Below are positions 63,095 to 64,000 of a stretch of 64,000 nt of DNA, one piece after another. The notes beneath the pieces are model-generated. The model was not told where the DNA came from. It searched no databases and saw only the letters and a list, made by a program, of their open reading frames with translations. The stretch covers positions 343,001 to 407,000 of the forward strand of contig JASPKZ010001598.1 of NCBI GenBank assembly GCA_030220185.1. Direction: 5' to 3'. How positions within the stretch are numbered: the first letter of the stretch is position 1; every line of letters starts with the position of its first letter. The translations under genes were made by a program, and so were the position numbers. This stretch comes from Diploptera punctata (Eukaryota; Arthropoda; Insecta; Blattodea; Blaberidae).

Positions 63095-63490
63095 CCACGA
63101 AAGACTCTATAATGAAATTATACAACACAATGGCAGTGCCTATTATTACTTATGGATCCGAAACATGGACAGTGACAACACTATAATTTGCCAGAATACA
63201 AGCTGCTGATATGAAATTCCTCAGGCCAATATCAAAGAACAGACAAAAACATAACACAGAAATAAGACAACTAAAAGTAGAGGAATTAAACACAACAATA
63301 GTGAAATACAGAAAAAACTGGAAAGAACACTTGGCAAGAATGACTGAGAATAGAATACCAAAAGCAGCATACAACTATTCACCACGAGGAAGAAGACGTT
63401 AGGGAAGACCAAAGAAAAGATGGAAACAGAACAAATTTGGAGCCGGAACAGACTAGTAAATAAGTCTAAACCGTGCTGAAGAAGAAGATA
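63095..63490 (+). pseudogene. RTE-VIII retrotransposon, C-terminal part
   Basis: KLYNTMAVPIITYGSETWTV, a stop, ARIQAADMKFLRPISKNRQK, HNTEIRQLKVEELNTTIVKY, HLARMTENRIPKAAYNYSPR, GRRR, a stop, GRPKKRWKQ and a GAA tail. Close to the copy at 31.4-31.9 kb. Confidence 0.85.
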
Positions 63491-63523
63491 CTCCATATAT
63501 ATGACATGAAAAGAAAAATAAAC

Positions 63524-63595
63524 GCCTGAACCGGGATTTGAACCCAGGACCTCTGAATTGATACTTCAGTGCGCTACCATTTACGCTATCCAGGC
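63524..63595 (-). tRNA. tRNA-like gene, anticodon AUC by position
   Basis: 72 nt with a full cloverleaf: acceptor GCCTGGA with TTCAGGC (7 of 7, one G-U), D stem GCGT/GCGC, anticodon stem CTGAA/TTCAG, loop GTATCAA, T arm CTGGG-TTCAAAT-CCCGG. A T5 run follows. AUC is not the normal Asp anticodon (GUC). Acceptor and anticodon stems differ from copy 1 yet still pair. Confidence 0.5.
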
Positions 63596-63647
63596 TCATA
63601 GCAAAAACGTATATTTTTCCTTTATACATATCCTCTATTAAATATAA

Positions 63648-63770
63648 AATTGGTACCTGGTAAGTCAGTCGTCCTCAACTAAATTATTATTCTTCATTAA
63701 GTAGTTCTAATATAATAATTTAGTTGAGGACAACTGACTTACCAGGTATCAATTTTATATTTAATATCGT
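63648..63770. repeat. Penelope-associated hairpin
   Basis: GGTACCTGGTAAGTCAGTCG with TCCTCAACTAAATTATTA is mirrored by TAATTTAGTTGAGGACAACT with GACTTACCAGGTATC. The left arm occurs at 48.25 kb beside Penelope-like coding sequence. Confidence 0.8.
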
Positions 63771-63964
63771 ATTACATAACCTCAACGATGCTTTAACATG
63801 CATTTTAAAAGTGTCGATGTATTCTCTATCATGAGAGGTAGCGGGAACTCAGTCTCACTGTCCTCTAGTGCTTACTGTAACAAGTAGGCTAAGCAAATTA
63901 AAGAGAATTTTTACTTTATAGCAGTGACGCTCCTTTATGTCGATGTTATGATTATATTTTGACA

Positions 63965-63967
<3 letters not shown>

Positions 63968-64000
<33 letters not shown>
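63968..64000. repeat. (AT)n microsatellite at the window end
   Basis: At least 16 AT units, continuing beyond the window. Confidence 0.9.

Larger units (their letters stand above)
63500..63967 (-). mobile_element. tRNA-bearing repeat, copy 2, with hairpin insertion
   Basis: On the minus strand: the body (CATCGACATAAAGGAGCGTC; CAGTGAGACTGAGTTCCCGC), a hairpin (63648-63770), then the cloverleaf gene and the flank TTTATTTTTCTTTTCATGTC. Body and flank match copy 1 at 24.9-25.2 kb. Confidence 0.6.

Overview
This is eukaryotic, AT-rich, repeat-dominated DNA with no recognisable complete host protein gene. Almost every open frame belongs to a transposable element or is a product of a microsatellite. 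The mix suggests a large insect genome: RTE-like and CR1-like non-LTR retrotransposons, Penelope-like elements, mariner-type transposons, several tRNA-derived SINE families, and long ATT, GAT, GA and AT microsatellites. I lean towards a cockroach or termite, at low confidence and from general impression only; nothing here fixes the species. I use local names throughout: RTE-I to RTE-XI, SINE-A to SINE-D, TC element, Tyr composite, TTAA element, CACTG element and GCGC element.

Layout. 1-5.4 kb: a 51-bp tandem array, a CR1 3' end, RTE fragments, then SINE-A, SINE-B and SINE-C in a row separated by ATT microsatellites. 5.4-15 kb: RTE fragments broken by SINEs, a Tyr composite, three TC elements and a Penelope-type hairpin. 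15-17.1 kb: the longest CR1-like copy, cut by SINE-B. 18-25 kb: SINE-interrupted RTE copies, a 1.4-kb satellite of 102-bp units grown from a SINE tail, an RTE inside another RTE, a mariner element inside a SINE, and a cloverleaf tRNA-like gene. 25-34 kb: retrotransposon tails, many SINEs and RTE copies on both strands. 34.7-37.6 kb: a foldback element, an internally deleted mariner and a TIR element. 38-49.9 kb: GCGC elements, a three-level nest at 39.9-41.8 kb, a TTAA element inside SINE-D, a near-perfect palindrome, a candidate host exon, the tandem-expanded Tyr composite, and a CACTG element. 50-57 kb: two more Tyr composites and further MITEs. 58-59.6 kb: a Penelope-like element whose GIY-YIG domain is split. 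60.6-62 kb: the only long intact reverse-transcriptase frame (458 codons), with a near-identical truncated partner at 32.4-32.9 kb. 63-64 kb: an RTE fragment and a second cloverleaf tRNA-like element.

How the parts act together. SINE and MITE copies presumably depend on enzymes from autonomous elements. The RTE and CR1 copies would supply reverse transcriptase, but all are 5' truncated and nearly all are broken. Nesting gives relative ages: many SINEs, TC elements and TTAA elements sit inside RTE copies and split their frames, and target-site duplications can still be read at many junctions. Three tandem arrays seem to have grown from the ends of dispersed elements, and four related composites carry an intron-containing tRNA-Tyr-like gene beside a foldback. 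These are the most unusual features of the window.
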